A stretch of 64,000 nt of DNA from Limnohabitans sp. 63ED37-2 (GCF_001412535.1 NZ_CP011774.1:2413501-2477500); one strand, 5' to 3'; positions 24,473 to 33,809 are shown, counted from the first letter of the stretch. Numbers and translations: made by a program. The notes: a model not told the origin generated them from the sequence alone.

Positions 24473-25918
24473 TCAGCGGTTCGCGGCAGGCGCCGCCGAG
24501 TCTTCAAAAAGGGCCGGGCCCCAGCCCAAATCTTTCGCCATCAACTGTGCCAGGCGCTGATAACCGGGCACCGTGAAGTGGATCAGGTCCCGCGCCATCA
24601 GAGGCGGGGTTTGCCGGGCCCATCGGTACGCACTGCCTGCGCCCCCCATGGCCTCGAACATGCTCCAAGCATGGCAACCATGGGACTGCGCCACCTGCTT
24701 TTGAATGCGGCCAATCTCATCGTGGACTCGGGTAAAACGCAGCACATCGGAGGCAACTTTCTTTTTGGCTTGGGGTGAAGATTTGCCACCTTTTTGGGAA
24801 CGCCGCAACAAAACACCCCGGTCACCCGGCGCTATCAGCAAGCAGGCCGTTTGCGGAAAAACCGCTCGCCACTGGGAGACCGAGGCCTCCAGCATCTGAC
24901 GGTAAGACTGGGCACTGAAAGGCTGGACATTGCCCTCGTTGGTGCCAAAAGCCAAGACCACCAGGTCATAAGGCCGCTCAGGCCACCAGGGCGTCAGTGA
25001 CTCGGTCCGCACATGCCGCCAGCCGCCCACCGTGGCACCGGGATAGCCAAACACATCCATTTGCAATCGCACAGATGGGGCCAGTGGCGACTCCAGTCCC
25101 TGCAGGCGAAAAGGCCCTTGCACCACCCGCAAAGCCAAGGTGGACATGGCCTCTTGGGCCGCCAACTCCAGCACGGCAGCCCCCTGTGGACCCTGCAAGT
25201 TGATGATTTGCTCGGGACCCGCATCCACCCGCAGCGCCAGCACAATCGGTCGCTCGGTCTGCTGGTAAAGCAAACGAACACGGGAACGCTCGGCAAGCCC
25301 GGCTGCATTACGCAGATCCATTGACAGCCAAGCTCCGTCCTGACGGCTGATCATGTTGACCAGACCAGGGCCGGGGTGCGCCGCCCCAGCGCTTTGGGCA
25401 TGGGCGGGCTCGTACTGCCAATCGGGGCTCACACAGGTTTTGCGCAGAGGCAAGCGAACGCCGGCACGCCCCAGACTGGCCGGCATGAATTGCGCACGCA
25501 CCTGGTCGGGCGCAAGCCTGGACAAACGTTGCAACTCCTGCGTGAAAAACCCTGCGGCCAGGTGGCTGTCGCTCCAAATGCCCACGCGCAACACCGAAGC
25601 GTTCGCGCGGGACCACAAAGATGCAGCGGCAGGCCCAGCCAAAGCGCTGGGCTCAGACCTTCGGGATTCGGGCTTCGAAAAGGCCTTCACCTGCTCATCG
25701 ACCTCGGTCTGGTCGGGCCATTCGACCGGGTCGGGATCGACCGCACGCGGGGGCTTGCTTGCAGGCGCCGGCAAACCACATTGCAAATCCGGCACATCGG
25801 ACAATGCCTGCACCTGCATCAGGTTGACGGGCGCCGGCCCGATTTGAGCCTGGACCAAAGCGCAGCAACAGGCCAAGACCCCACAAAAAACCACTTGTCC
25901 AGGGGACATCCACTTCAT
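24473..25918 (-). CDS. Periplasmic SGNH hydrolase-like protein (glycan O-acetylation partner)
   Basis: A 481-residue exported protein with a signal peptide (about 1-24) and a Pro/Glu-rich linker to about residue 100. An SGNH-type core follows: block I GIWSDSHL (nucleophile Ser118), a block resembling VLAFGTNEGN near 320, and the C-terminal DLIHFTVPGY with Asp444 and His447. Such proteins act as periplasmic acetyltransferases or esterases beside MBOAT proteins. It overlaps the previous SGNH gene by 4 bases and ends the four-gene operon. The substrate is unknown; peptidoglycan or an exopolysaccharide are the candidates. Confidence 0.78.
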   Translation of the reverse strand: MKWMSPGQVVFCGVLACCCALVQAQIGPAPVNLMQVQALSDVPDLQCGLPAPASKPPRAVDPDPVEWPDQTEVDEQVKAFSKPESRRSEPSALAGPAAASLWSRANASVLRVGIWSDSHLAAGFFTQELQRLSRLAPDQVRAQFMPASLGRAGVRLPLRKTCVSPDWQYEPAHAQSAGAAHPGPGLVNMISRQDGAWLSMDLRNAAGLAERSRVRLLYQQTERPIVLALRVDAGPEQIINLQGPQGAAVLELAAQEAMSTLALRVVQGPFRLQGLESPLAPSVRLQMDVFGYPGATVGGWRHVRTESLTPWWPERPYDLVVLAFGTNEGNVQPFSAQSYRQMLEASVSQWRAVFPQTACLLIAPGDRGVLLRRSQKGGKSSPQAKKKVASDVLRFTRVHDEIGRIQKQVAQSHGCHAWSMFEAMGGAGSAYRWARQTPPLMARDLIHFTVPGYQRLAQLMAKDLGWGPALFEDSAAPAANR

Positions 25919-26907
25919 GGCTGCAGGGCCTTCGCAATGTGATCCAGCAAGGCTTGGTTGATCATCCGAAGGCCTGAGGGCGCCATGTGAATGCCGTCAT
26001 CGGCACGCAAATTCACGCGTTGCCCATCCTCTTTGAGTTTGAATTTTTGGTAGGGCGTCGACAAAGCGCCGATCAAAGGCTCGGTGGCCAGGTAATCCGT
26101 CCCCCATTGCGCGGCCCTCTCGTGAAAGATGTGGTTTTGCAGGACCGCACCATCCCGAATCCGGCCTTCTTTCATGACGGGCAAACCCACCCAAATCACA
26201 CGCACCTGGCGCTGCACAGCAGCAGACAACACTTCGTCCACCCGCAAAGCGTAATTCAAAGACCAGCCAGGAGAAGGAAACACATGACGGCGACCATCGG
26301 CCAGCATGTCCCAAGGGTCGTTGGGGCCCAAAAAAATCACCAGCAGGGTCAGATTTTGGGCGTCCATTTCGTCAACCATGCGCACGGGCCAGTCGAAGTG
26401 TCGACGCACGGTCAGGCCCGTACTTTGGCGGCTCAAGTCCTGCACTTGCCAATCGGGGTGCAAGCGCATGATGTCGCGCATGAACAAGGGGGCAATGCCC
26501 TGCATCATCGAGTCACCCGCCATCAAAATGCGCTGGGGACCGGGCGCCAGCTTTTGCTGCGCCAAGGTAGCCAAAAATTCCCCGGGCGGCAAGGGCGGGG
26601 GCAGGTCCTTCAATTGCGGAGGCTCGGGTGTTCGTTTGGTCGGGGCTTGCACCTCTTGCACATCCGACGAAGATGGCCAATTCAAACGGAACAGCGGCCT
26701 AGAGCCCCCCGTGCGAATGCGATCATCCAGCCAGCGTGAAGGTGCAAACAAGGCCTCGGCCACAGCAGACGGCAAGGCCGCCTCCAGACTGAAGTGGTAG
26801 CGAGCTCCCAGGTATTTCTCCAGGGAGGTCAACCAACTCACACAGACCAGCAAGGCAATGCCCGGCAAAAGCCAGCTCAGTTGGCGTGCAGACAAATGAC
26901 GTCGCAT
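25915..26907 (-). CDS. DUF459-type SGNH hydrolase, membrane anchored
   Basis: A 330-residue protein with an N-terminal transmembrane helix (about 11-28), a Pro-rich stretch around 85-110 and a periplasmic SGNH domain. Block I is AGDSMMQG (Ser133), block III GPNDPWDM, and the Asp-His pair lies in DDGIHMAPSG (D304, H307). The frame extends upstream inside the MBOAT gene, but ATG 26907, one base after the MBOAT stop, gives the natural N terminus. DUF459 proteins commonly sit beside MBOAT acyltransferases. It is probably an acetyl- or acyltransferase acting on a periplasmic glycan. Confidence 0.8.
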   Translation of the reverse strand: MRRHLSARQLSWLLPGIALLVCVSWLTSLEKYLGARYHFSLEAALPSAVAEALFAPSRWLDDRIRTGGSRPLFRLNWPSSSDVQEVQAPTKRTPEPPQLKDLPPPLPPGEFLATLAQQKLAPGPQRILMAGDSMMQGIAPLFMRDIMRLHPDWQVQDLSRQSTGLTVRRHFDWPVRMVDEMDAQNLTLLVIFLGPNDPWDMLADGRRHVFPSPGWSLNYALRVDEVLSAAVQRQVRVIWVGLPVMKEGRIRDGAVLQNHIFHERAAQWGTDYLATEPLIGALSTPYQKFKLKEDGQRVNLRADDGIHMAPSGLRMINQALLDHIAKALQP

Positions 26908-26908
26908 A

Positions 26909-28321
26909 TCAAAACCGGTAATAAATGAAACTGGGCACACCTTCAGGGGCCCCGTAAAGCCAAACACACCACAGCAAAGCCAGCAAAGCACCGCCCAAGC
27001 CAGGGCCCAGACGCGCCAGCCACGCCACACTCAGGCGCTGCCAGCGCAAGGCCCAAGGACTCAAGCCCCAAACCAAAGCTGCAATGCCCAACAAACCCCA
27101 CCAAGGCATTTGCTCAGCCTGCCAAAAACCAGCCGGACTGTGCCACAAACCTTGCAACATGAGCAGCGCCTGGGGCACCGAATCGGCCCTGAAAAACACC
27201 CAGGCCACGGTGACAAAAACAAAAGTGAGGGTTTGCGCGGCCCAGCGCGGCCAAGCAGGCATGCCCCAGAGCTTGGCCGTGTTTTGAACCACAACGCCCA
27301 GCCCGTGCAACAAACCCCAGACCACAAAAGTCCAGTTGGCACCGTGCCACAAACCGCTGATCAGCATGCCTGTCAACACATTGAGCTGTGTGCGGCCCCA
27401 GCCCAATCGGTTCCCCCCTAAGGGAATGTAAATGTAATCACGGATGAAGCTCGACAAGGACACATGCCAGCGCGTCCAAAAATCCGACAGGTTGCGGGCC
27501 AAATAGGGCTGGCGAAAATTGACCGGTAAACGGTATCCCAGCAACAAAGCCAGGCCCGTCACGACCAGGGTGTAGCCCGCAAAATCCAGAAAAATCTGCA
27601 AGCTGTAGCCCAGCATGGCCGCTGCCAGCGAGACACTGGCGTATTGGTCCGGGTACTTGTAAACCGGATCCACCACCTGCGCAGACAACCAAGACGCCAA
27701 CACCACCTTTTGCAACAAGCCCAAAGTGATCAGATACAGGGCCAACCACGCATGGCGGGGGCGCCCCACACGCCGCGCAGAATCTGTCTCGTCGGTCTGG
27801 GCAAAAAAGTGCTCGGCACGCCAGATGGGCCCGGCGAACAAAGTCGGCCAAAAGCTCAGGAACAGCAACACATCCGGCCAGGAACGGGCCAAAGCGGGTG
27901 CACGCCCCACCATCACCAGGTAGCTCACCGCTTGAAATGTAAAAAACGACACGCCCACAGGGGCCACCCAATCGGCCACGGGCAACAAGGACACAAAGCC
28001 TGTGAGCTGCAACAGGGTCTGAAAGGTCTCCCGTGCAAACTCATAATATTTGAGGAAAACCAGAAAAGACCCGGCCAACCACAGGCCCAGCACCCAAGGC
28101 AAACGGCCAGCCCCAGCCCGCTGCATCCAACGGCCCAGAGCCCAAATCACCGTGCTGTAAGCCAGCAAAACCCATGCAAAAACGGGCACCCAGGTGGCGT
28201 ACAAACCATACGCTGAGACGATGAGCAAGCTGCGCTGCGCACGCGGGTGCCCCGCCAAAGACCAGTAAATCGGCAAAAACACCAAACACAACAGTGCGAA
28301 CTCGGGCGAGACAAAACTCAT
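26909..28321 (-). CDS. MBOAT-family O-acyltransferase (AlgI/PatA-like)
   Basis: Inner-membrane protein predicted to move acetyl groups from the cytosol to periplasmic acceptor proteins. The 470 residues have about 11-12 helices. The MBOAT signature DFWTRWHVSLSSFIRDYIYI is followed by IPLGGNR, and the catalytic His326 lies in GLWHGANWTF. This pattern is shared by AlgI (alginate), PatA (peptidoglycan) and DltB relatives. Two SGNH proteins follow directly and a lytic transglycosylase precedes it by 10 bases, so all four are probably one operon. Confidence 0.93.
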   Translation of the reverse strand: MSFVSPEFALLCLVFLPIYWSLAGHPRAQRSLLIVSAYGLYATWVPVFAWVLLAYSTVIWALGRWMQRAGAGRLPWVLGLWLAGSFLVFLKYYEFARETFQTLLQLTGFVSLLPVADWVAPVGVSFFTFQAVSYLVMVGRAPALARSWPDVLLFLSFWPTLFAGPIWRAEHFFAQTDETDSARRVGRPRHAWLALYLITLGLLQKVVLASWLSAQVVDPVYKYPDQYASVSLAAAMLGYSLQIFLDFAGYTLVVTGLALLLGYRLPVNFRQPYLARNLSDFWTRWHVSLSSFIRDYIYIPLGGNRLGWGRTQLNVLTGMLISGLWHGANWTFVVWGLLHGLGVVVQNTAKLWGMPAWPRWAAQTLTFVFVTVAWVFFRADSVPQALLMLQGLWHSPAGFWQAEQMPWWGLLGIAALVWGLSPWALRWQRLSVAWLARLGPGLGGALLALLWCVWLYGAPEGVPSFIYYRF

Positions 28322-28331
28322 GCAGAACCGT

Positions 28332-29081
28332 TCACTGTATGGGCACCTTCACACCTGCGGCCACCTGATCAAGCAGCAACTGCTCTGCCAGGACCTTGGC
28401 CAAATAACCCCCATCTTCCGTCAGTCCATAGCCGCCCAGGTAAAACTTGAGGCCCTCTTGCACCGAGCCGCCACGCAGTTTGGTGGCATCGGCCAGCACA
28501 CTCACGCCGACGCGCAAATTGGAGATCGGGTCAAAGGCGGCCAACTTACCACCATAGGCTTCGTAGCGTTGGGCGTGTACTGCGGTCATGACCTGCATCA
28601 GGCCTTGTGCACCCGCTTGGCTTTGGACATAAGGGTGAAAATTGGATTCGATGGCCATCACCGCCAAAATCAGGTGAGGTGCCAGTTTGTGTTTTTTGCC
28701 CAGCACATAGGCTTCGGCCACCAAGGCGGCCAGGGGCTCGGGGGCCACTTTGTACTTGCGCCCCAACCAAACGGCCACGGCCGCCTGTTGCGCAGTCAAA
28801 TCCTCCAAATTAACTGCCGTAGCACGTTCGGCCGTGTTTTCCGGCAGCCAGGACAACAAGACCTGGCGCTCACGCAACCAATCGAACAGCGCGCCCTCCG
28901 CTTGGTTCAACCATTGGGGGTGCCACCACATGGCCAAAACAAAGGCGGCCGCACCCAAGCCCACCATGGCCAAGCCACTGTGGGTCACGATGAACAGGCC
29001 TCGCGCGGTATCGCGCAGGAAAGTTCGGATGGGGAGGCACCATGTGCAATGCAAGGTCATGAATGGAAACCAGACGGCCAT
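28332..29081 (-). CDS. Membrane-anchored lytic transglycosylase
   Basis: Cleaves the MurNAc-GlcNAc bond of peptidoglycan with 1,6-anhydro ring formation. About 249 residues: a hydrophobic anchor near 36-53 with the catalytic domain in the periplasm. The Slt family motifs AIESNFHP (catalytic Glu145) and GAQGLMQVM (157-165) are intact. ATG 29081 overlaps a TATAAT on the same strand, so translation may start at ATG 29060 instead. It is divergent from mnmA by 53 bases and is the first gene of the MBOAT-SGNH operon. Confidence 0.88.
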   Translation of the reverse strand: MAVWFPFMTLHCTWCLPIRTFLRDTARGLFIVTHSGLAMVGLGAAAFVLAMWWHPQWLNQAEGALFDWLRERQVLLSWLPENTAERATAVNLEDLTAQQAAVAVWLGRKYKVAPEPLAALVAEAYVLGKKHKLAPHLILAVMAIESNFHPYVQSQAGAQGLMQVMTAVHAQRYEAYGGKLAAFDPISNLRVGVSVLADATKLRGGSVQEGLKFYLGGYGLTEDGGYLAKVLAEQLLLDQVAAGVKVPIQ

Positions 29082-29134
29082 TATAAATTTTCGCCAGCAG
29101 CCGACCGAGGCTTCGCGCACGGGATAATTCGGGC

Positions 29135-30298
29135 ATGTCTCATCTAGCACGCGTGGTCGTCGGCTTGTCCGGCGGCGTCGATTCAGCCGTCACCGCCCAT
29201 CTGCTCAAACAGCAGGGCCATGAGGTGATTGGCATCTTCATGAAAAACTGGGAAGACGACGACGACAGTGAATACTGCTCCTCCAATGTCGACTTCGTGG
29301 ATGCCGCAGCCGTGGCCGATGTGCTGGGCATCGAGATTGAGCACGTCAATTTTGCAGCCGATTACAAAGACCGTGTTTTTTCGGAGTTTGTGCGCGAATA
29401 CCAAGCTGGGCGCACACCCAATCCGGACATTCTGTGCAATGCCGAAATCAAGTTCAAGTCCTTTTTGGACCATGCCATGCGGGTGGGGGCCGAAAAAATT
29501 GCCACGGGCCACTATGCCCGGGTGCGGCAGAACACTGTCAGCGGTCTGTTCGAGTTGCTCAAAGGCCTGGACCCCAGCAAAGACCAAAGCTATTTTCTGC
29601 ACCGCCTGAACCAGGCGCAGCTGTCCAAAACCCTGTTCCCGGTGGGTGAGTTGCACAAAACCGAGGTGCGCCGCATTGCCGAAGAGATTGGCCTGCCCAA
29701 TGCCAAAAAGAAAGACTCGACCGGCATCTGCTTCATTGGCGAGCGGCCGTTTCGCGAGTTTTTGAACCGCTACATCTCCAAAGAACCCGGCCCGATCAAA
29801 GACTCAACAGGCCGCACCATTGGCCGACATGTGGGTCTGAGTTTTTACACCTTGGGCCAGCGCCAAGGGCTGGGCATTGGTGGCATCAAGGCCAAAGGCG
29901 CAGAAATGAAGGCGCTGCAAGCCCAAGGCTTGCGGGGCGCGGGTGAACACACACCTTGGTTTGTGGCCCGCAAAGACATTCCGAATAACACCTTGTGGGT
30001 GGTGCAAGGCCACGACCATCCCTGGCTGTTGTCGCCCCAACTGCAAGCCACCGATGTGAGCTGGTGCGCGGGCCAGGCCCCAACCCCCGGTGCCTATGCG
30101 GCCAAAACGCGCTACCGGCAAGCCGATGCAAGCTGCAGCTTCCAGCCCCAGACGATGTCAGACGGTCAGCCAGGTTTTTCGCTCGACTTTGCAGAAGATC
30201 AGTGGGCCGTGACCCCAGGGCAGAGCGCCGTGCTGTACGACGGCGAGGTCTGCCTGGGTGGTGGGGTGATCCACTCGGCCATCACACGCACCGACTGA
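29135..30298 (+). CDS. mnmA: tRNA-specific 2-thiouridylase
   Basis: Installs 2-thiouridine at the wobble position of Lys, Glu and Gln tRNAs, using ATP and sulfur relayed from IscS/Tus. The 387 residues hold the PP-loop LSGGVDS (11-17), the catalytic Cys101 in NPDILCN and the persulfide Cys199 in STGICFIGE. It is a single gene with convergent tcuB downstream (12 bases between stops). Confidence 0.97.
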   Translation: MSHLARVVVGLSGGVDSAVTAHLLKQQGHEVIGIFMKNWEDDDDSEYCSSNVDFVDAAAVADVLGIEIEHVNFAADYKDRVFSEFVREYQAGRTPNPDILCNAEIKFKSFLDHAMRVGAEKIATGHYARVRQNTVSGLFELLKGLDPSKDQSYFLHRLNQAQLSKTLFPVGELHKTEVRRIAEEIGLPNAKKKDSTGICFIGERPFREFLNRYISKEPGPIKDSTGRTIGRHVGLSFYTLGQRQGLGIGGIKAKGAEMKALQAQGLRGAGEHTPWFVARKDIPNNTLWVVQGHDHPWLLSPQLQATDVSWCAGQAPTPGAYAAKTRYRQADASCSFQPQTMSDGQPGFSLDFAEDQWAVTPGQSAVLYDGEVCLGGGVIHSAITRTD

Positions 30299-30310
30299 GC
30301 TCAACCGGCC

Positions 30311-31477
30311 TCACTCTCCACCCAGCCCCAAGCGGTTGGGTTGGCGCTTCTCGATGGCAAAGCGCAGCAAAGCGGCAGTGCGAAAAACACCGTGTGCAAA
30401 CTTGCCGTAGGGCAAAGTGAGGAATAAGGCCATCACCGCACCCAGGTGCAGCGCCAACATCAAAGGCATGGCCGCCGTTTGGCCCACCAGCCACAAGAGC
30501 AAACCCGTCACGCTGACCAAGAACAACAAGGCAATGAAACCCCGGTCCATGGGCTTTTGCGCCGCGTCACCGTGGTCCGGGTGGCGGCGCAGGTTCAAGC
30601 GCCACAAACCGGCCGTGCCCACCGCCAGGCTCACCCCGCCAATGACGCCCAGCAACTTGGGCAAGGTCGTCAGGTCATAAGGCGCAGGCCAACCCAACAC
30701 ATAGTGGTACAGCGTGGCCACACTGGTCGCAGCAAAGCACAACATGAAGCCGTAAAACGTCAGGTGGTGGTAGCGCCTGCGGGCGTGCGTCCAAGCGTCG
30801 TCTTCATTGTGGCAACCTTCGCCGTGGCCACCGTCCAAGTACTTCAATTTCAGCGCGGCGTGTGCGGCCTCGGCTGCAGCGGGTGGCGACAAATCGGCCC
30901 CGCTGGTGGCAGGCGTCACGTCACGCCAAAAGCGGCGAACACCCAGCGCCAAGGCCAAGACGGCAAACAGGAAGATGGGTGCGAACAGGCTCACCATCAG
31001 GTTGTGGGGGAACACCGCGTAAAAGCCGCCCGCTACAGGGGTTGACCACAATGTGCCCTGACGCAGCATGGCCAAAGCCAAAAACAGCGCCAAACCCGCA
31101 GCGAGCGCGACCGACAAGGTCAAGCCATTGCGTTGGTACAAGCTGCCCAAAGCGGGCGGCCAAGCGTAATCGGCATAGGTCTGCCCACGCACCTGTGCCA
31201 TGGCCTTGGGCACGTTGATGGCAAAGTCGTGTGGTGGCGCGTACTGGCAAGCGTGCAAACAGGCCCCGCAGTTGTGGCAAAGGTTGGCCATGTAATGGAT
31301 GTCGGCCTTGCCAAACTCCAGCCGACGGGTCATGGCCGGGAACACCGCACAAAAGCCTTCGCAGTAACGGCAGCCATTGCAAATTTGCATCTGCCGCGCC
31401 ACTTCGGCCTCGGGTGCAGTCATCTCGCCACGCGCTAGGGCGCGGGCATCTTGGGTCAGGGCTTCAAGCGTTTGCAT
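30311..31477 (-). CDS. tcuB: TcuB-type tricarballylate/citrate utilization membrane protein
   Basis: Electron-transfer partner that reoxidises the flavin of TcuA and passes electrons to the membrane. The 388 residues contain two 4Fe-4S cysteine clusters near the N terminus (CNGCRYCEGFC and CHNCGACLHAC) followed by about six transmembrane helices with His residues suitable for heme. ATG 31477 overlaps the end of tcuA by 14 bases. Known from Salmonella tcuABC; here the citrate-family transporter tcuC is not in the window. Confidence 0.9.
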   Translation of the reverse strand: MQTLEALTQDARALARGEMTAPEAEVARQMQICNGCRYCEGFCAVFPAMTRRLEFGKADIHYMANLCHNCGACLHACQYAPPHDFAINVPKAMAQVRGQTYADYAWPPALGSLYQRNGLTLSVALAAGLALFLALAMLRQGTLWSTPVAGGFYAVFPHNLMVSLFAPIFLFAVLALALGVRRFWRDVTPATSGADLSPPAAAEAAHAALKLKYLDGGHGEGCHNEDDAWTHARRRYHHLTFYGFMLCFAATSVATLYHYVLGWPAPYDLTTLPKLLGVIGGVSLAVGTAGLWRLNLRRHPDHGDAAQKPMDRGFIALLFLVSVTGLLLWLVGQTAAMPLMLALHLGAVMALFLTLPYGKFAHGVFRTAALLRFAIEKRQPNRLGLGGE

Positions 31478-32906
31478 GAGAAGCTCCTTGCCTTTGCGCA
31501 TGAACGGCTTTGGCAGCTTGCTCGCCCGCGATGCGGCCAAAGGCTGTACCAATCGTCATGCCCACCCCGGCGGTGTAACCCTTGCCCAGCACATTGCCCG
31601 CCATCATTTCGCCCGCCACAAACAAGTTGGGGCTGGGCTGGTCGTTGAATCGCACAGCGGTGGTGTCATCGGTCTTGAGGCCCAAATAGGTGAAAGTGAC
31701 GCCAGGCCGCACGGCATAGGCGTAAAAAGGCGCTGTGTCTAATGGACGCGCCCAATGGGTTTTGGCGGGGCTCACGCCCTCGGTGTGGCAATCGTCCAGC
31801 GCCGTGTGGTCAAAAGTGCCTTCGCGGCAGGCCGCGTTGTAGTCGTTCAGGGTTTGCATGAAGGTCACTTCATCCAGGCCCAGCTTGCGGGCCAACTCGG
31901 GCAGGCTGTCCGCCTTGGTGCCTTCAAACACGGGCGGCATGAAGCGGCCCACCGCTTTGGCGTCGATGATGGAATACGCCACCTGCCCCGGTTGCTGGGC
32001 CACCAAACGGCCCCAAATGGCGTAGCGCTTGGGCCAGAAATCTTCGCCCTCGTCGTAAAAGCGCCGCGCCTCGCAGTTGACCACCACGCCCAAAGACACA
32101 CAGTCGATGCGGGTGCAAATGCCGCCGTCATACAAGGGCGCACGGGCGTCAATCGCCACCATGTGCGCTTGGGTGGGGTCACCAATGCGGTCGGCGCCTT
32201 GCGCCAGCATGTGCTTGAGCAGCACGCCTTGGTTGAAGCGCGTGCCGCGAATCAAAAACTGATCCGCCGGGTATTCGCCACGCTCGTTTTGTCCCCAGGC
32301 TTCGCGCAGCCACTCGCGGTTGGACTCGAAGCCTCCCGCCGCCAACACGCAAGTGCGGGCGGTGATGCGTTCACGCCGCACGCTGCCGTCGGGCAGCTTG
32401 TGCATGACCGATGCGGCCACAAAACGGCCCTCATCCAATTCAACGGTGTCAACTTCGGCGTTGTAGTGAATCTGCACGCCCAGCTTTTCAGCGCTGCGGT
32501 AATACGCATTGACCAGTGCCTTGCCCCCGCCCATGAAAAACGCGTTGGTGCGGGCCGTGTGCAAAGCGCCCGACAGCGAAGGCTGAAAACGCACGCCGTG
32601 CTTGACCATCCAGGGTCTGCAAGTGGCCGAGTGGCGAATGGCCAAACGGGCCAAGTGCTCGTCGGTCAAGCCGCCTGTGACCTTCAGCAGGTCTTGCCAA
32701 AACTCTTCTTCTGGGTAAGCGTCAACCAGCACGTCTTGCGGTGCGTCGTGCATGCAGCGCAAATTGCGCGTATGGCCAGAATTGCCGCCACGCCACTCGC
32801 GCGGGGCCGACTCCAGCAGCATCACACTGCACCCCGCCTCGCGGGCCATCAGGGCCGCGCACAGGGCTGCGTTACCGCCGCCAATCACCAAAACATCCAG
32901 GCTCAT
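31464..32906 (-). CDS. tcuA: FAD-dependent tricarballylate dehydrogenase-like protein
   Basis: Oxidises tricarballylate to cis-aconitate in Salmonella; related proteins act on other dicarboxylic or tricarboxylic acids. The 480-residue flavoprotein begins with the FAD loop VIGGGNAALCAAL (7-19), has the fumarate reductase/succinate dehydrogenase-like fold, and ends with the flavin-contacting GKGYTAGVGMTIGTAFGR block. GGAAAG is well placed before ATG 32906, so that start is preferred over an upstream GTG. It lies between an SDR gene and tcuB on one strand. Exact substrate is uncertain. Confidence 0.87.
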   Translation of the reverse strand: MSLDVLVIGGGNAALCAALMAREAGCSVMLLESAPREWRGGNSGHTRNLRCMHDAPQDVLVDAYPEEEFWQDLLKVTGGLTDEHLARLAIRHSATCRPWMVKHGVRFQPSLSGALHTARTNAFFMGGGKALVNAYYRSAEKLGVQIHYNAEVDTVELDEGRFVAASVMHKLPDGSVRRERITARTCVLAAGGFESNREWLREAWGQNERGEYPADQFLIRGTRFNQGVLLKHMLAQGADRIGDPTQAHMVAIDARAPLYDGGICTRIDCVSLGVVVNCEARRFYDEGEDFWPKRYAIWGRLVAQQPGQVAYSIIDAKAVGRFMPPVFEGTKADSLPELARKLGLDEVTFMQTLNDYNAACREGTFDHTALDDCHTEGVSPAKTHWARPLDTAPFYAYAVRPGVTFTYLGLKTDDTTAVRFNDQPSPNLFVAGEMMAGNVLGKGYTAGVGMTIGTAFGRIAGEQAAKAVHAQRQGASHANA

Positions 32907-32975
32907 AAACACTTTCCAATCAAGTCAACACTTGGCACCGGGTGACGCCGCCAAAGCCGGTTCCAAACCTGCCGG

Positions 32976-33731
32976 TCAGAACTGGTACTTGCGCAAACCA
33001 CCGTCCACAGGGATCACCGCCCCGGTGATGTAGCTGGCCAAGGGCGATGCCAAGAACGTGACCAAATTGGCCATGTCTTCCGGCTCGCCGTAACGGCCCA
33101 TAGGGATTTCGTTGTCGCACTGCCACTGGCGGTATTCAGGCGTGTAGTTGCGGAAAATTTGCTCCGAGTGGATACGCCCTGGTGGCACACAGTTCACGGT
33201 GACCCCGTGTTTGCCCACCATGCGCGACAAACCTTTGGCCCAGCTGTGCATGCCGGCCTTGGCGCAAAACGCGCCGTTGGTGTGCTCTGGCTCGCTTTTG
33301 CCCGTGATGTTGATGATGCGACCCCAGTTGCGCGCAATCATTTGGTCGATCAAAGCGTCGGCCACTTGGCGGGGGCGGTGAAAATTCAAAGTAATGGCCT
33401 CTTGCCAGGCTTCTTCGTTCACATGCAACTCCTTGAAACTGCGCGAGCCGCCAGCGTTGTTCACCAAAATATCCACACTCCCCAAACCGGCCAACGCGGC
33501 ATCGGTCAGGCGCTTGGCCGCGTCTTCGGCGTACAGATCCGATTCAATGATCACAGGAGCGTGACCGCCAGCGGCCACAATCTCGGCAGACAACTCCTGC
33601 AATTTATCGACACGACGCGCCGACACTGCCACACGCACGCCCTCGGCGGCCAGAGCTTTGGCAATACCACGCCCAATGCCCACGCTCGCACCGGTGACCA
33701 AGGCAGTTTTATTTCTGAGTTGCAAGTCCAT
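32976..33731 (-). CDS. SDR-fold oxidoreductase with a degenerate catalytic motif
   Basis: A 251-residue short-chain dehydrogenase/reductase homologue. The nucleotide loop TGASVGIG (13-20), the NNAGG motif near 91-95 and the C-terminal PVDGG are present. The catalytic YxxxK is not: Lys158 is kept, but position 154 is Ala (GAFCAKAG), and no Ser is at the usual place before it. This matches the BKR-like SDR subgroup described as lacking a perfect tetrad. It lies upstream of tcuA (69-base gap) and may belong to the same operon. Function unknown. Confidence 0.82.
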   Translation of the reverse strand: MDLQLRNKTALVTGASVGIGRGIAKALAAEGVRVAVSARRVDKLQELSAEIVAAGGHAPVIIESDLYAEDAAKRLTDAALAGLGSVDILVNNAGGSRSFKELHVNEEAWQEAITLNFHRPRQVADALIDQMIARNWGRIINITGKSEPEHTNGAFCAKAGMHSWAKGLSRMVGKHGVTVNCVPPGRIHSEQIFRNYTPEYRQWQCDNEIPMGRYGEPEDMANLVTFLASPLASYITGAVIPVDGGLRKYQF

Positions 33732-33809
33732 AGGTATCTTTCAAAAGTTGGATGGTGTGAATTTAGCTCTTCAAAACGAGCTTGAGCAGCCCCTGAAAAG
33801 CATGGGTCC

